Of a DNA stretch of 64,000 bases, positions 28,461 through 37,588 are shown piece by piece. The notes under the pieces were generated by a model. It had not been told where the DNA came from and did no database searches. It was given only the letters and a program-made list of their open reading frames with translations. Made by a program: the position numbers and the translations under genes. The number at the start of each line of letters is the position of its first letter. The first letter of the stretch is position 1. Origin of the DNA: Streptomyces radiopugnans (GTDB taxonomy: Bacteria > Actinomycetota > Actinomycetes > Streptomycetales > Streptomycetaceae); NCBI RefSeq assembly GCF_900110735.1, contig NZ_FOET01000001.1, positions 806,001 to 870,000 on the forward strand, written 5' to 3'.

Positions 28461-29860
28461 TCCCGCTGACCCTCGCAGAGATCGCCGACGTCGTCTCCGG
28501 CCGGGTCCACGACATACCGGACCCGGAGTCGACCGTCACCGGCCCCGTGGTCAAGGACTCCCGGGAGGTGCGCCCCGGCGCGCTCTTCGTCGCCTTCGCC
28601 GGGGCCCGGGTGGACGGCCACGACTTCGCCGCCCGCGCCGTCGCCGACGGCGCGACGGCCGTGCTGGCCGCCCGGCCCGTCGGCGTGCCCGCGATCGTCG
28701 TCGACGACGTGGAGGCCGCCCTGGGAGCCCTGGCCCGCCATGTGGTGCGGCGGCTGGGCACCACCGTCGTCGCCCTCACCGGCTCCGCCGGCAAGACCAG
28801 CACCAAGGACCTGATCGCCCAGCTCCTGCGGCGGCTGGGCCCGACCGTCTTCACCCCCGGCTCGCTCAACAACGAGATCGGTCTGCCGCTGACCGCGCTG
28901 AGCGCCGAGGAGGGCACCCGCCACCTCGTGCTGGAGATGGGCGCCCGCGGCATCGGCCACATCCGCTACCTGACCGAGCTGACCCCGCCGCGCATCGGCG
29001 TGGTCCTCAACGTCGGGTCCGCGCACATCGGCGAGTTCGGCGGCCGGGAGCAGATCGCCCTGGCCAAGGGCGAGCTGGTGGAGTCCCTCCCCCCGGCGGA
29101 CGAGGGCGGCGTCGCCGTCCTCAACGCCGACGACCCCCTGGTGCGCGACATGCGCGCCCGCACCGAGGCACGCGTCCTCTTCTTCGGCGAGGCCGAGGAG
29201 GCGGACATCCGTGCCGAGAATGTCCGTCTCACCCCGAAGGGGCAGCCCGCCTTCACCCTCCACACCCCCACCGGGTGCAGCGATGTGACCATGCGCCTGT
29301 ACGGTGAGCACCACGTGTCGAACGCGCTCGCCGCGGCCGCCGTAGCCCACGAGTTGGGCATGCCCGCCGAAGGGATCGCCACCGCGCTCTCCGAGGCCGG
29401 CACGCTCTCCCGCTGGCGGATGGAGGTCACCGAGCGCTCGGACGGCGTGACCGTCGTCAACGACGCCTACAACGCGAACCCCGAGTCCGTGCGGGCCGCT
29501 CTCCGCGCGCTCGCCGCCATGGGCAAGGGGCGTCGCACGTGGGCGGTGCTCGGCGAGATGGCCGAGCTCGGCGAGGAGTCGCTCGCCGAGCACGACGCGG
29601 TCGGACGGATGGCCGTCCGGCTCAACGTCAGCAAGCTCGTGGCGGTCGGCGGCCGGGAGGCCCGCTGGATCGACATGGGCGCCAAGAACGAGGGTTCGTG
29701 GGGTGAGGAGTCGGTGCACGTGTCCGACGCGCAGGCGGCAATCGACCTGTTGCGCGACGATCTGCGGCCGGGGGATGTCGTGCTGGTGAAGGCCTCCAGG
29801 TCGGCCGGCCTGGAGAAGGTGGCGCTCGCGCTGGTCGAGGGCGAGGTCGCCGGCCGATGA
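28457..29860 (+). CDS. murF: UDP-MurNAc-tripeptide D-Ala-D-Ala ligase
   Basis: A 467-residue ligase completing the UDP-MurNAc pentapeptide. ATP loop GSAGKT at 109-114, then LNNEIGLPLTAL, LEMGARGIGHI, NVGSAHIGEFGG with the carbamylated-lysine segment ALAKGEL, and VVNDAYNANPESVRAAL. GTG start overlaps the murE stop (GTGA). The end overlaps mraY. Confidence 0.97.
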   Translation: MIPLTLAEIADVVSGRVHDIPDPESTVTGPVVKDSREVRPGALFVAFAGARVDGHDFAARAVADGATAVLAARPVGVPAIVVDDVEAALGALARHVVRRLGTTVVALTGSAGKTSTKDLIAQLLRRLGPTVFTPGSLNNEIGLPLTALSAEEGTRHLVLEMGARGIGHIRYLTELTPPRIGVVLNVGSAHIGEFGGREQIALAKGELVESLPPADEGGVAVLNADDPLVRDMRARTEARVLFFGEAEEADIRAENVRLTPKGQPAFTLHTPTGCSDVTMRLYGEHHVSNALAAAAVAHELGMPAEGIATALSEAGTLSRWRMEVTERSDGVTVVNDAYNANPESVRAALRALAAMGKGRRTWAVLGEMAELGEESLAEHDAVGRMAVRLNVSKLVAVGGREARWIDMGAKNEGSWGEESVHVSDAQAAIDLLRDDLRPGDVVLVKASRSAGLEKVALALVEGEVAGR

Positions 29861-30918
29861 TGAGGCAGATCCTCTTCTCCGGGGTCATCGGGCTCTTCCT
29901 GACCCTGATCGGCACTCCGCTGCTGATCAAACTGCTGGCCCGCAAGGGCTACGGGCAGTACATCCGCGACGACGGCCCGCGGGACCACCACAGCAAGCGC
30001 GGCACCCCCACCATGGGCGGCATCGCCTTCATCCTGGCGACGCTGATCGCCTACGCGCTCACCAAGGTCATCACCGGCGAGCAGCCGTCGTTCTCCGGCG
30101 TGCTGGTGCTCTTCCTGATGGCGGGCATGGGCCTGGTCGGCTTCCTCGACGACTACATCAAGATCGTCAAGCAGCGCAGCCTGGGCCTGCGGGCCAAGGC
30201 CAAGATGCTCGGCCAGCTCATCGTCGGCATCGCCTTCGCGGTCCTGTCTCTCAACTTCGCCGACTCCCGCGGTCAGACCCCGGCCTCCACCAAGCTCTCC
30301 TTCACCCAGGACTTCGGCTGGTCGATCGGCCCGGTGCTCTTCGTGATCTGGGCGCTGTTCATGATCCTGGCGATGTCCAACGGCGTGAACCTCACCGACG
30401 GCCTCGACGGCCTGGCCACCGGCGCCTCGGTGATGGTCTTCGGCGCCTACACCTTCATCGGGGTGTGGCAGTACCAGGACTCCTGCGCCCTCACCGGCAG
30501 TCCGAGCTGCTTCGAGGTGCGCGATCCGCTGGACCTCGCGGTCGTCGCCTCGGCCCTGATGGGGGCCTGCTTCGGCTTCCTGTGGTGGAACACCTCGCCC
30601 GCCAAGATCTTCATGGGTGACACCGGCTCGCTGGCCCTGGGCGGCGCGCTGGCCGGCCTGGCCATCGTCTCCCGCACCGAGCTGCTGCTCGCCCTGCTCG
30701 GCGGCCTGTTCGTCCTCATCACCATGTCCGTCGTCATCCAGGTCGGCTCGTTCCGGCTGACGGGCAAGCGGGTCTTCAGAATGGCGCCGCTCCAGCACCA
30801 CTTCGAGCTCAAGGGCTGGAGCGAGGTGCTGGTCGTGGTCCGCTTCTGGATCATCCAGGGCATGTGCGTGATCGTCGGAATCGGCCTGTTCTACGCCGGT
30901 TGGGCGGCCGGGAAATGA
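29857..30918 (+). CDS. mraY: Phospho-MurNAc-pentapeptide transferase
   Basis: A 353-residue polytopic membrane enzyme (about ten helices) that makes lipid I by transferring phospho-MurNAc-pentapeptide to undecaprenyl phosphate. Signatures: DDGPRDHHSKRGTPTMGG, the aspartate pair Asp98-Asp99 in FLDDYIK, NLTDGLDGLATG, and the C-terminal MAPLQHHFELKGWSE histidine loop. ATG overlaps the murF stop (ATGA). Confidence 0.98.
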   Translation: MMRQILFSGVIGLFLTLIGTPLLIKLLARKGYGQYIRDDGPRDHHSKRGTPTMGGIAFILATLIAYALTKVITGEQPSFSGVLVLFLMAGMGLVGFLDDYIKIVKQRSLGLRAKAKMLGQLIVGIAFAVLSLNFADSRGQTPASTKLSFTQDFGWSIGPVLFVIWALFMILAMSNGVNLTDGLDGLATGASVMVFGAYTFIGVWQYQDSCALTGSPSCFEVRDPLDLAVVASALMGACFGFLWWNTSPAKIFMGDTGSLALGGALAGLAIVSRTELLLALLGGLFVLITMSVVIQVGSFRLTGKRVFRMAPLQHHFELKGWSEVLVVVRFWIIQGMCVIVGIGLFYAGWAAGK

Positions 30919-32360
30919 CGCGCGGCCCCGTCGGCGAGGAGTTCGCCGGGAAGCGCGTCACCGTCGCCGGCCTCGGCGTCTCCGGGATCCCCGCCGCGCG
31001 CGTGCTGCGGTCCCTGGGTGCCCGGGTGACGGTCGTCAACGACGGCGACGACGAGCGCGCCCGGCGGCAGGCCGCCGAACTGGAGGAGCTGGGGGCCGCG
31101 GTGCGCCTCGGCGACGGGGCCACCCTGCCCGAGGGCACCGAACTGGTCGTCACCACGCCCGGCTGGCGGCCGGACAAGCCGCTGTTCGCGGCGGCCGCGG
31201 CCGCCGGGGTGCCGGTGTGGGGCGATGTCGAGCTGGCCTGGCGGCTGCGCGGCCCCGGCGCCGCACCCTGGCTGGCCGTCACCGGCACCAACGGCAAGAC
31301 CACCACCGTGCGGATGCTCGCCTCCGTCCTGGAGGCCGCCGGGCTGCGCACCGCGGCGGTCGGCAACATCGGCGTCTCGCTGCTGGACGCGGTCCTGGGC
31401 GGCGAACCGTACGACGTGCTCGCGGTGGAGCTGTCCAGCTACCAGCTCCACTGGTCCTCCTCGGTGCGCCCCCACTCGGCCGCGGTGCTCAACCTGGCGC
31501 CCGACCACCTCGACTGGCACGGTTCGATGGAGGCGTACGCCGCCGACAAGGGCCGGATCTACGAGGGCAACCAGGTCGCCTGTGTCTACAACACGGCCGA
31601 CCCCCTCACCGAGGAACTGGTGCGCCGCGCCGACGTGGTGGAGGGCTGCCGGGCGATCGGCTTCACCCTCGGCACCCCCGCACCGTCCCAACTCGGCGTC
31701 GTGGACGGCGTACTGGTGGACCGGGCCTTCGTCCCCGACAGGCGGAGGCAGGCGCAGGAGCTTGCCGAGGTGGCGGACGTCGACCCGCCCGCCCCGCACA
31801 ACATCGCCAACGCCCTGGCCGCCGCGGCCCTGGCCCGCGCCTTCGGCGTGGAGCCGGGAGCGGTGCGCGACGGCCTGCGCGCCTTCCGGCCCGACCCGCA
31901 CCGCATCGAGCACGTCGCCGACGTGGGCGAGGTGGCCTACGTCGACGACTCCAAGGCCACCAACACCCATGCCGCCGAGGCTTCCCTGAAGGCCTACGAC
32001 CCGGTGGTGTGGATCGCCGGAGGACTGGCCAAGGGGGCCGTCTTCGACGAGCTGGTCGCCGGGGCCGCCAAGCGGCTGCGCGCGGCGGTCCTGATCGGCG
32101 CGGACCGCTGGCTGATCCGTGAAGCGCTGGCGCGACACGCCCCGGATGTCCCGGTCGTCGACCTCGACCGGACCGACACTGGGGCGATGGCGGCGGCGGT
32201 CGGCGAGGCCGCCCGGCTGGCCCGCCCCGGGGACACCGTCCTGCTGGCTCCGGCCTGCGCCTCGATGGACATGTTCACCGACTACCACGCGCGCGGGGAG
32301 GCCTTCGCCGCCGCGGTCCGCGACCTGGCCGCGGACCGTCCCGCGGCGCGGGAGCGATAA
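30915..32360 (+). CDS. murD: UDP-MurNAc-L-alanine:D-glutamate ligase
   Basis: A 481-residue ligase. N-terminal uracil-binding Rossmann segment VTVAGLGVSGIPAARVL, ATP loop GTNGKT at 124-129, ELSSYQLH, NLAPDHLDWHGSMEAY with the lysine AADKGRIY, DPHRIEHV, VDDSKATNTHA and WIAGGLAKG. ATG overlaps the mraY stop (ATGA). 52 nt separate it from ftsW. Confidence 0.97.
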   Translation: MTRGPVGEEFAGKRVTVAGLGVSGIPAARVLRSLGARVTVVNDGDDERARRQAAELEELGAAVRLGDGATLPEGTELVVTTPGWRPDKPLFAAAAAAGVPVWGDVELAWRLRGPGAAPWLAVTGTNGKTTTVRMLASVLEAAGLRTAAVGNIGVSLLDAVLGGEPYDVLAVELSSYQLHWSSSVRPHSAAVLNLAPDHLDWHGSMEAYAADKGRIYEGNQVACVYNTADPLTEELVRRADVVEGCRAIGFTLGTPAPSQLGVVDGVLVDRAFVPDRRRQAQELAEVADVDPPAPHNIANALAAAALARAFGVEPGAVRDGLRAFRPDPHRIEHVADVGEVAYVDDSKATNTHAAEASLKAYDPVVWIAGGLAKGAVFDELVAGAAKRLRAAVLIGADRWLIREALARHAPDVPVVDLDRTDTGAMAAAVGEAARLARPGDTVLLAPACASMDMFTDYHARGEAFAAAVRDLAADRPAARER

Positions 32361-32412
32361 CCCGCCGGTCCCCGCGCCGCGGACCGGCGGCCGGGGAGAC
32401 AGGAGGGGACGG

Positions 32413-34011
32413 ATGACGGCCGAGCGACCCGTACCGCCCGCGGCGGTGGCCGCAGCCGGTCTGGCGGGCCGCGTCCTGGCGGCCGTCGCCGCGGCAGTAC
32501 CGGGCTTGTCGGCCGCGCCCGCCCGGCCCGTCCCGGCGGCGGGTACGGCCGGGCCGGTGCCGCCGGTGCCGCCGGTGCGCCCCGGGCGCGGCACCGTGCT
32601 GCGCGAGACCCAGCGCTCCCGTCCCGGCCCCCGCACGGCGCGTCCGGGCACTGTGCGCGCCCCGCGTCCCGCCGCCGCGCCCCGGGCGTCCGGCGCCGGA
32701 CGGCCCGCGCCCGGGAGCGCCCCCAAGCGCCCCCCGCGAGGCCCGCGCCGTGCCGTGGACGGGGTCCGCGGGCTCTACCTGAGGGCGAAGCGCGCCTGGG
32801 ACCGGCCGCTGACCGCCTACTACCTGATCCTCGGCGGCAGCCTGATGATCCTCGGCCTCGGCCTGGTGATGGTCTTCTCCGCCTCGCAGATCGAGGCGCT
32901 GGGCTCCGGGCTGCCCTCCGCCTACTACTTCCGCAAACAGCTGCTGGCCGCCGTCCTGGGCGGCGTTCTGCTGGTGGCGGCCGCCCGGATGCCGGTGGCC
33001 CTCCAGCGCGGCCTGGCGTACCCGCTGCTGGCCGTCTCCGTCTTCCTGCTCTGCCTGGTCCAGGTGCCGGGGATCGGGCAGGAGGTCAAGGGCAACCAGA
33101 ACTGGATCCAGCTCGGCGGCCCCTTCCAGTTCCAGCCCAGCGAGTTCGCCAAGCTCGCCCTGGTGCTGTGGGGGGCGGACCTGCTGGCGCGCAAGGGCGA
33201 CAGGCGGCTGCTGAACCAGTGGAAGCACATGCTGGTGCCGCTCGTCCCGGTGACCTTCCTGCTGCTCGGCCTGATCATGCTGGGCCGGGACATGGGCACC
33301 TCGCTCATCCTCGCCGCGATCCTCGTCGGACTGCTCTGGCTGGCCGGTGCGCCGGTGCGGCTGTTCGCCGGGGTCCTCGCCGTCGCCGGGGTGCTGGGAG
33401 CCCTTCTGATCGCGACCAGCGGCAACCGGATGGCCCGGTTCGCCTGCCTGGGCGCCACCGACCCCGGCCCGAACGACCAGTGCTGGCAGGCCGTCCACGG
33501 CATCTACGCCCTGGCGTCGGGCGGATGGTTCGGTTCCGGACTGGGCGACAGCATGGAGAAATGGGGACAACTGCCCGAACCGCACACCGACTTCATCTTC
33601 GCCGTGACCGGGGAGGAACTCGGCCTGGCGGGGACGCTGCCGGTGCTCGCCCTTTTCGCCGCTCTAGGCTATGCGGGTATCCGCGTGGCAGGACGCACGG
33701 AGGACCCCTTCGTCAGGTACGCCGCGGGAGGTGTGACCACCTGGATCACGGCCCAGGCCGTGGTCAACATCGGTGCGGTGCTCGGCCTGCTGCCGATCGC
33801 CGGTGTCCCGCTCCCGCTGTTCTCCTACGGAGGTTCCGCCCTGCTGCCGACGATGTTCGCCGTCGGGCTGCTGATCTCCGCCGCGAGATCGGAACCCGCC
33901 GCGAAGGCGGCACTGGCCATGCGGCAGCCTGCTGTGAGAAAGAAGCTGGCTGGGGTGAGACGGAAGACGATGGGACGGAGTGCCGTACGGCGCCCGTCCG
34001 GAGAGCGGTGA
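32413..34011 (+). CDS. ftsW: Septal peptidoglycan polymerase FtsW (SEDS family) with long N-terminal extension
   Basis: A 532-residue SEDS glycosyltransferase with about ten membrane helices from residue ~133 (RPLTAYYLILGGSLMIL). Family marks: NQNWIQLGG, PSEFAKLALV, LLGRDMGTSL, PEPHTDFIFAVTGEELG and PLPLFSYGGSALLP. Before the membrane domain lie ~130 residues rich in Ala, Pro, Arg and Gly. The ATG at 32413 has a near-perfect AGGAGGGG site, which supports the extension; an internal GTG at 32755 without a good site would give a conventional length. It polymerises lipid II together with FtsI. Confidence 0.95.
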   Translation: MTAERPVPPAAVAAAGLAGRVLAAVAAAVPGLSAAPARPVPAAGTAGPVPPVPPVRPGRGTVLRETQRSRPGPRTARPGTVRAPRPAAAPRASGAGRPAPGSAPKRPPRGPRRAVDGVRGLYLRAKRAWDRPLTAYYLILGGSLMILGLGLVMVFSASQIEALGSGLPSAYYFRKQLLAAVLGGVLLVAAARMPVALQRGLAYPLLAVSVFLLCLVQVPGIGQEVKGNQNWIQLGGPFQFQPSEFAKLALVLWGADLLARKGDRRLLNQWKHMLVPLVPVTFLLLGLIMLGRDMGTSLILAAILVGLLWLAGAPVRLFAGVLAVAGVLGALLIATSGNRMARFACLGATDPGPNDQCWQAVHGIYALASGGWFGSGLGDSMEKWGQLPEPHTDFIFAVTGEELGLAGTLPVLALFAALGYAGIRVAGRTEDPFVRYAAGGVTTWITAQAVVNIGAVLGLLPIAGVPLPLFSYGGSALLPTMFAVGLLISAARSEPAAKAALAMRQPAVRKKLAGVRRKTMGRSAVRRPSGER

Positions 34012-34017
34012 AATTCG

Positions 34018-35112
34018 GTGCATGTCGTACTCGCCGGTGGGGGGACCGCCGGCCACATCGAGCCCGCGCTCGCCCTCGCGGACGCCCTGCGCAGGCAGGA
34101 CCCGACCGTGGGGATCACGGCACTCGGCACGGAGCGCGGACTCGAGACCCGGCTCGTCCCGGAGAGGGGCTACGACCTGGAGCTGATCCCGGCCGTGCCC
34201 CTGCCGCGCAAACCCACTCCCGAGCTGATCACCGTGCCGGGAAGGCTGCGCGGCACCATCAAGGCCGCGGAGCAGGTCCTGGAGCGGACCAAGGCCGACT
34301 GCGTGGTCGGCTTCGGCGGCTATGTGGCGCTGCCCGGCTACCTCGCGGCCAAGCGGCTCGGGGTGCCGATCGTCATCCACGAGGCCAACGCCCGCCCGGG
34401 CCTGGCCAACAAGATCGGCTCCCGTTACACCGACTACGTCGCGGTCTCCACCCCGGACAGCAAGCTGCGGCACGCCCGCTACGTCGGCATCCCGCTGCGC
34501 CGCTCGATCGCCACCCTGGACCGGGCGGCGATGCGCACCGAGGGGCGGGCCGCCTTCGGCCTCGACCCGGGTCTGCCCACCCTGCTGGTCACCGGCGGCT
34601 CCCAGGGGGCCCGGCGGCTCAACGAGGTCGTCCAGGCCGTCGCCCCCGGCCTCCAGCGCTCCGGCGTCCAGATCCTGCACGCGGTCGGCCCGAAGAACGA
34701 GCTGCCGCAGGTGGACAACATGCCCGGGATGCCGCCCTACGTCCCGGTGTCGTACCTGGACCGGATGGACCTGGCGTACGCCGCGGCCGACATGATGCTC
34801 TGCCGCGCGGGCGCGATGACGGTCGCCGAACTGTCCGCCGTCGGACTGCCGGCCGCCTACGTCCCGCTGCCGATCGGCAACGGCGAACAGCGGCTGAACG
34901 CCCAGCCGGTGGTCAAGGCGGGCGGCGGACTCCTCGTCGACGACGCCGAACTGTCGCCGGAGTGGATCCAGTCCAACGTCCTGCCGGTGCTCACCGATCC
35001 GCACCGGCTGTACGACATGTCGCGGGCCGCCGCCGAGTTCGGACGCAGGGACGCCGACGAACTGCTGGTCGGCATGGTGTACGAGGCGATCGCGGCACAC
35101 CGCCGGGGCTGA
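34018..35112 (+). CDS. murG: UDP-GlcNAc:lipid I N-acetylglucosaminyltransferase
   Basis: A 364-residue GT-B enzyme producing lipid II at the inner membrane face. First glycine loop GGGTAGH (7-13), then [41 protein letters not shown], and [26 protein letters not shown] with NGEQRLNA for UDP-GlcNAc binding. GTG start 6 nt after ftsW. Confidence 0.97.
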   Translation: MHVVLAGGGTAGHIEPALALADALRRQDPTVGITALGTERGLETRLVPERGYDLELIPAVPLPRKPTPELITVPGRLRGTIKAAEQVLERTKADCVVGFGGYVALPGYLAAKRLGVPIVIHEANARPGLANKIGSRYTDYVAVSTPDSKLRHARYVGIPLRRSIATLDRAAMRTEGRAAFGLDPGLPTLLVTGGSQGARRLNEVVQAVAPGLQRSGVQILHAVGPKNELPQVDNMPGMPPYVPVSYLDRMDLAYAAADMMLCRAGAMTVAELSAVGLPAAYVPLPIGNGEQRLNAQPVVKAGGGLLVDDAELSPEWIQSNVLPVLTDPHRLYDMSRAAAEFGRRDADELLVGMVYEAIAAHRRG

Positions 35113-35144
35113 GGCCGCAGGCGGGGCGCGGGAGAGCAGGGAGC

Positions 35145-36041
35145 GTGGCCGGACGGACGGCGGCCGCCGGGCGAGGCGGCCGCGACCAGCGTGACCCCCG
35201 CGGGCCGGGTGCGGGCTCGGGGACGCCCCCGGCCCCGCCGCCGGACCGGTGGCTCCGGCGTCGCCGCGCGCCCCGCCTTCCGGAGGGCCGCGGACGCCGC
35301 CGGCTGCTGCTCGCCCTCGCCCTCGGCCCGGCGCTGCTGATCGGCGGCCTGGCCCTGTGGCTGCTCTACGGCTCCGCGTGGCTGCGGGTGGAGAGCGTCA
35401 CGGTCACCGGCCAGAGGGTCCTGACGGAGCGGCAGGTCCTCGACGCCGCCGACGTCCCCCTCGGCGAGCCCCTCGTCTCGGTCGATCCCGGCGAGGTGGA
35501 GCGGCGGCTGCTGGAGGCGCTGCCGCGGATCGGCTCGGTGGAGGCGGCCCGCTCCTGGCCGCACGGCGTGGAGTTGACGGTCACGGAGAGAAAAGCCGTG
35601 GTCGTGATGGTGCAGGACGCGGAGAACGGGGAAGGCGGGGGAGACGAGGACGGCACGAGGGGGCGGCGCTATGCCGAGGTGGACGGTGAGGGGGTGCTGT
35701 TCGGCACGGTCGCCGAACGGCCCGCGGGCGTCCCCCTCCTCGCCCTGGACCTCGCCGGATCCCCCAGCGGGCACCGTTTCGGACCCGAGACGATGCGCGA
35801 GGAGGCGGTCGGGGTCGCCGCGGCCCTCCCCGAGCGGGTGCGCCGCGACACCCGGACCATCCGGGTCCGCTCCTACGACTCCATCACCCTGGAGATGAGC
35901 GGCGGGCGCACGGTGGTGTGGGGGAGCGGCGAGGACAGCGACGCGAAGGCCAGATCGCTCACCCTGCTGATGAAAGCCGCCGACGGTGCGGAGAGATTCG
36001 ACGTGAGCGTCCCCGGCACACCGGCGGCGTCGGGGAGTTGA
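35145..36041 (+). CDS. ftsQ: Cell division protein FtsQ
   Basis: A 298-residue bitopic protein. It has a disordered basic cytoplasmic tail (~50 residues), a membrane helix (about 54-75), a POTRA domain beginning LRVESVTVTGQRVLTERQV, then the FtsQ beta domain. It scaffolds the FtsL/DivIC subcomplex. The GTG at 35145 is preceded by AGGGAG. It is the last gene before the separate ftsZ promoter region. An acidic Gly/Glu/Asp insertion (GEGGGDEDG) sits near residue 165. Confidence 0.92.
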   Translation: MAGRTAAAGRGGRDQRDPRGPGAGSGTPPAPPPDRWLRRRRAPRLPEGRGRRRLLLALALGPALLIGGLALWLLYGSAWLRVESVTVTGQRVLTERQVLDAADVPLGEPLVSVDPGEVERRLLEALPRIGSVEAARSWPHGVELTVTERKAVVVMVQDAENGEGGGDEDGTRGRRYAEVDGEGVLFGTVAERPAGVPLLALDLAGSPSGHRFGPETMREEAVGVAAALPERVRRDTRTIRVRSYDSITLEMSGGRTVVWGSGEDSDAKARSLTLLMKAADGAERFDVSVPGTPAASGS

Positions 36042-36089
36042 CGTACGTACGTGCAGGCCAGCACCCTGGCTGGCTACCGCGTTGCCTGA

Positions 36090-36102
36090 TCACATAGGGT
36101 GA
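36090..36102 (+). promoter_or_regulatory. Candidate BldD operator
   Basis: TCACATAGGGTGA fits the published BldD consensus TNACNC(A/T)GNGTNA at all defined positions but one (T for C). It overlaps TAGGGT at 36095-36100, itself a possible -10. ftsZ is a known BldD-regulated gene in streptomycetes; binding here is inferred. Confidence 0.6.
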
Positions 36103-36131
36103 GAAGAAAAACGGGAGGTTCGGCGTGTTCA

Positions 36132-36161
36132 TTGAACGCGAACCGCTTGTCGACCTAGTGT
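36132..36161 (+). promoter_or_regulatory. Distal ftsZ promoter
   Basis: TTGAAC (36132-36137), 18 nt, TAGTGT (36156-36161). It would start transcription about 150 nt before the ftsZ GTG. Confidence 0.65.
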
Positions 36162-36192
36162 CCGTTCCAAAGAATCCGAGGAACGACAGACA

Positions 36193-36222
36193 TTGGTAAC
36201 CCTAAACTTGAACGTTAGGGTT
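36193..36222 (+). promoter_or_regulatory. Proximal ftsZ promoter with overlapping inverted repeat
   Basis: TTGGTA (36193-36198), 17 nt, TAGGGT (36216-36221). A perfect inverted repeat AACCCTAA (36198-36205) / TTAGGGTT (36215-36222) with a 9-nt spacer covers the spacer and the -10, as expected for an operator. Confidence 0.7.
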
Positions 36223-36317
36223 CGGGTCGGCGTCCGGACCGTCCCACTCGGCATAGGTCGGCGCACCGCAACCATCGTGGGGCGGCGACACGTAACTCGA
36301 GGCGAGAGGCCTTCGAC

Positions 36318-37577
36318 GTGGCAGCACCGCAGAACTACCTCGCAGTCATCAAGGTCGTCGGTATCGGCGGCGGTGGCGTCAACGCCATCAACAGGATGAT
36401 CGAGGTCGGTCTCAAGGGCGTCGAGTTCATCGCGATCAACACCGACGCACAGGCCCTGCTGATGAGCGACGCCGACGTCAAGCTCGACGTCGGCCGCGAG
36501 CTCACCCGCGGCCTCGGCGCCGGCGCCAACCCCGATGTCGGCCGCAAGGCAGCCGAGGACCACCGGGAGGAGATCGAGGAGGTCCTCAAGGGGGCCGACA
36601 TGGTCTTCGTCACCGCCGGCGAGGGCGGCGGCACCGGCACCGGGGGCGCGCCCGTCGTCGCGAACATCGCACGTTCTCTCGGCGCCCTCACCATCGGCGT
36701 CGTCACCCGCCCGTTCACCTTCGAGGGCCGCCGCCGGGCCAACCAGGCCGAGGACGGCATCGCGGCCCTGCGCGACGAGGTCGACACCCTCATCGTCATC
36801 CCCAACGACCGGCTGCTTTCCATCTCGGACCGTCAGGTGAGCGTGCTCGACGCGTTCAAGTCCGCGGACCAGGTGCTGCTGTCGGGTGTCCAGGGCATCA
36901 CCGACCTCATCACCACCCCCGGCCTGATCAACCTGGACTTCGCGGACGTCAAGTCCGTGATGTCCGAGGCCGGCTCGGCGCTCATGGGCATCGGCTCGGC
37001 GCGCGGCGACGACCGCGCGGTGGCCGCGGCCGAGATGGCGATCTCCTCGCCGCTGCTGGAGGCGTCCATCGACGGCGCCCGCGGTGTGCTGCTCTCCATC
37101 TCCGGCGGCTCCGACCTCGGCCTGTTCGAGATCAACGAGGCCGCCCAGCTGGTGAGCGAGGCCGCGCATCCGGAGGCGAACATCATCTTCGGCGCGGTCA
37201 TCGACGACGCCCTCGGCGACGAGGTCCGGGTCACCGTCATCGCGGCGGGCTTCGACGGCGGGCAGCCGCCGGCCAAGAACCGCGACAAGGTGCTCGGTTC
37301 GTACGCCGGCGGCAAGGAGGAGGCGCCGGCCGCCCCGCGCCCGGTGCCCTCCGAGCCCGACCGCCCGTCCTTCGGCGGGCTCGGCTCGGTCACCCCGCGC
37401 GAGGACGAGCCGTCCCCGGCCGTCCCGCTGGCGGACTCCCCGTCCGCCTACGGCGCGGGCTCCTCCTCGCCGCGGTCCGGCGAGACCGGCCCGTCCCCGG
37501 CCCCGCAGGTCCCGCCGGCCCGTCCCTACCAGGACGGTTCGGCCGAGGAACTCGACGTGCCCGACTTCCTCAAGTAG
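36318..37577 (+). CDS. ftsZ: Cell division GTPase FtsZ
   Basis: A 419-residue tubulin homologue forming the Z-rings and sporulation ladders. It has the GTP signature GGGTGTGG at 103-110, the T7 catalytic loop NLDFAD at 205-210, a Pro/Ser-rich linker (about 320-410) and the conserved tip LDVPDFLK that binds SepF and other partners. GTG at 36318 with GAGAGG about 9 nt upstream. It begins the second dcw transcription unit; pgeF starts 11 nt later. Confidence 0.99.
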   Translation: MAAPQNYLAVIKVVGIGGGGVNAINRMIEVGLKGVEFIAINTDAQALLMSDADVKLDVGRELTRGLGAGANPDVGRKAAEDHREEIEEVLKGADMVFVTAGEGGGTGTGGAPVVANIARSLGALTIGVVTRPFTFEGRRRANQAEDGIAALRDEVDTLIVIPNDRLLSISDRQVSVLDAFKSADQVLLSGVQGITDLITTPGLINLDFADVKSVMSEAGSALMGIGSARGDDRAVAAAEMAISSPLLEASIDGARGVLLSISGGSDLGLFEINEAAQLVSEAAHPEANIIFGAVIDDALGDEVRVTVIAAGFDGGQPPAKNRDKVLGSYAGGKEEAPAAPRPVPSEPDRPSFGGLGSVTPREDEPSPAVPLADSPSAYGAGSSSPRSGETGPSPAPQVPPARPYQDGSAEELDVPDFLK

Positions 37578-37588
37578 GCACCACGAGC

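Larger units (their letters stand above)
36042..36317 (+). promoter_or_regulatory. ftsZ upstream control region
   Basis: 276 nt of unusually AT-richer sequence between ftsQ and ftsZ. It contains at least two good promoters, a BldD-like box, a perfect inverted repeat over the proximal -10, and a GACAC (36287-36291) of the kind bound by WhiA. In Streptomyces, ftsZ is known to have several promoters, one developmentally induced. The individual elements are listed separately. Confidence 0.8.
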
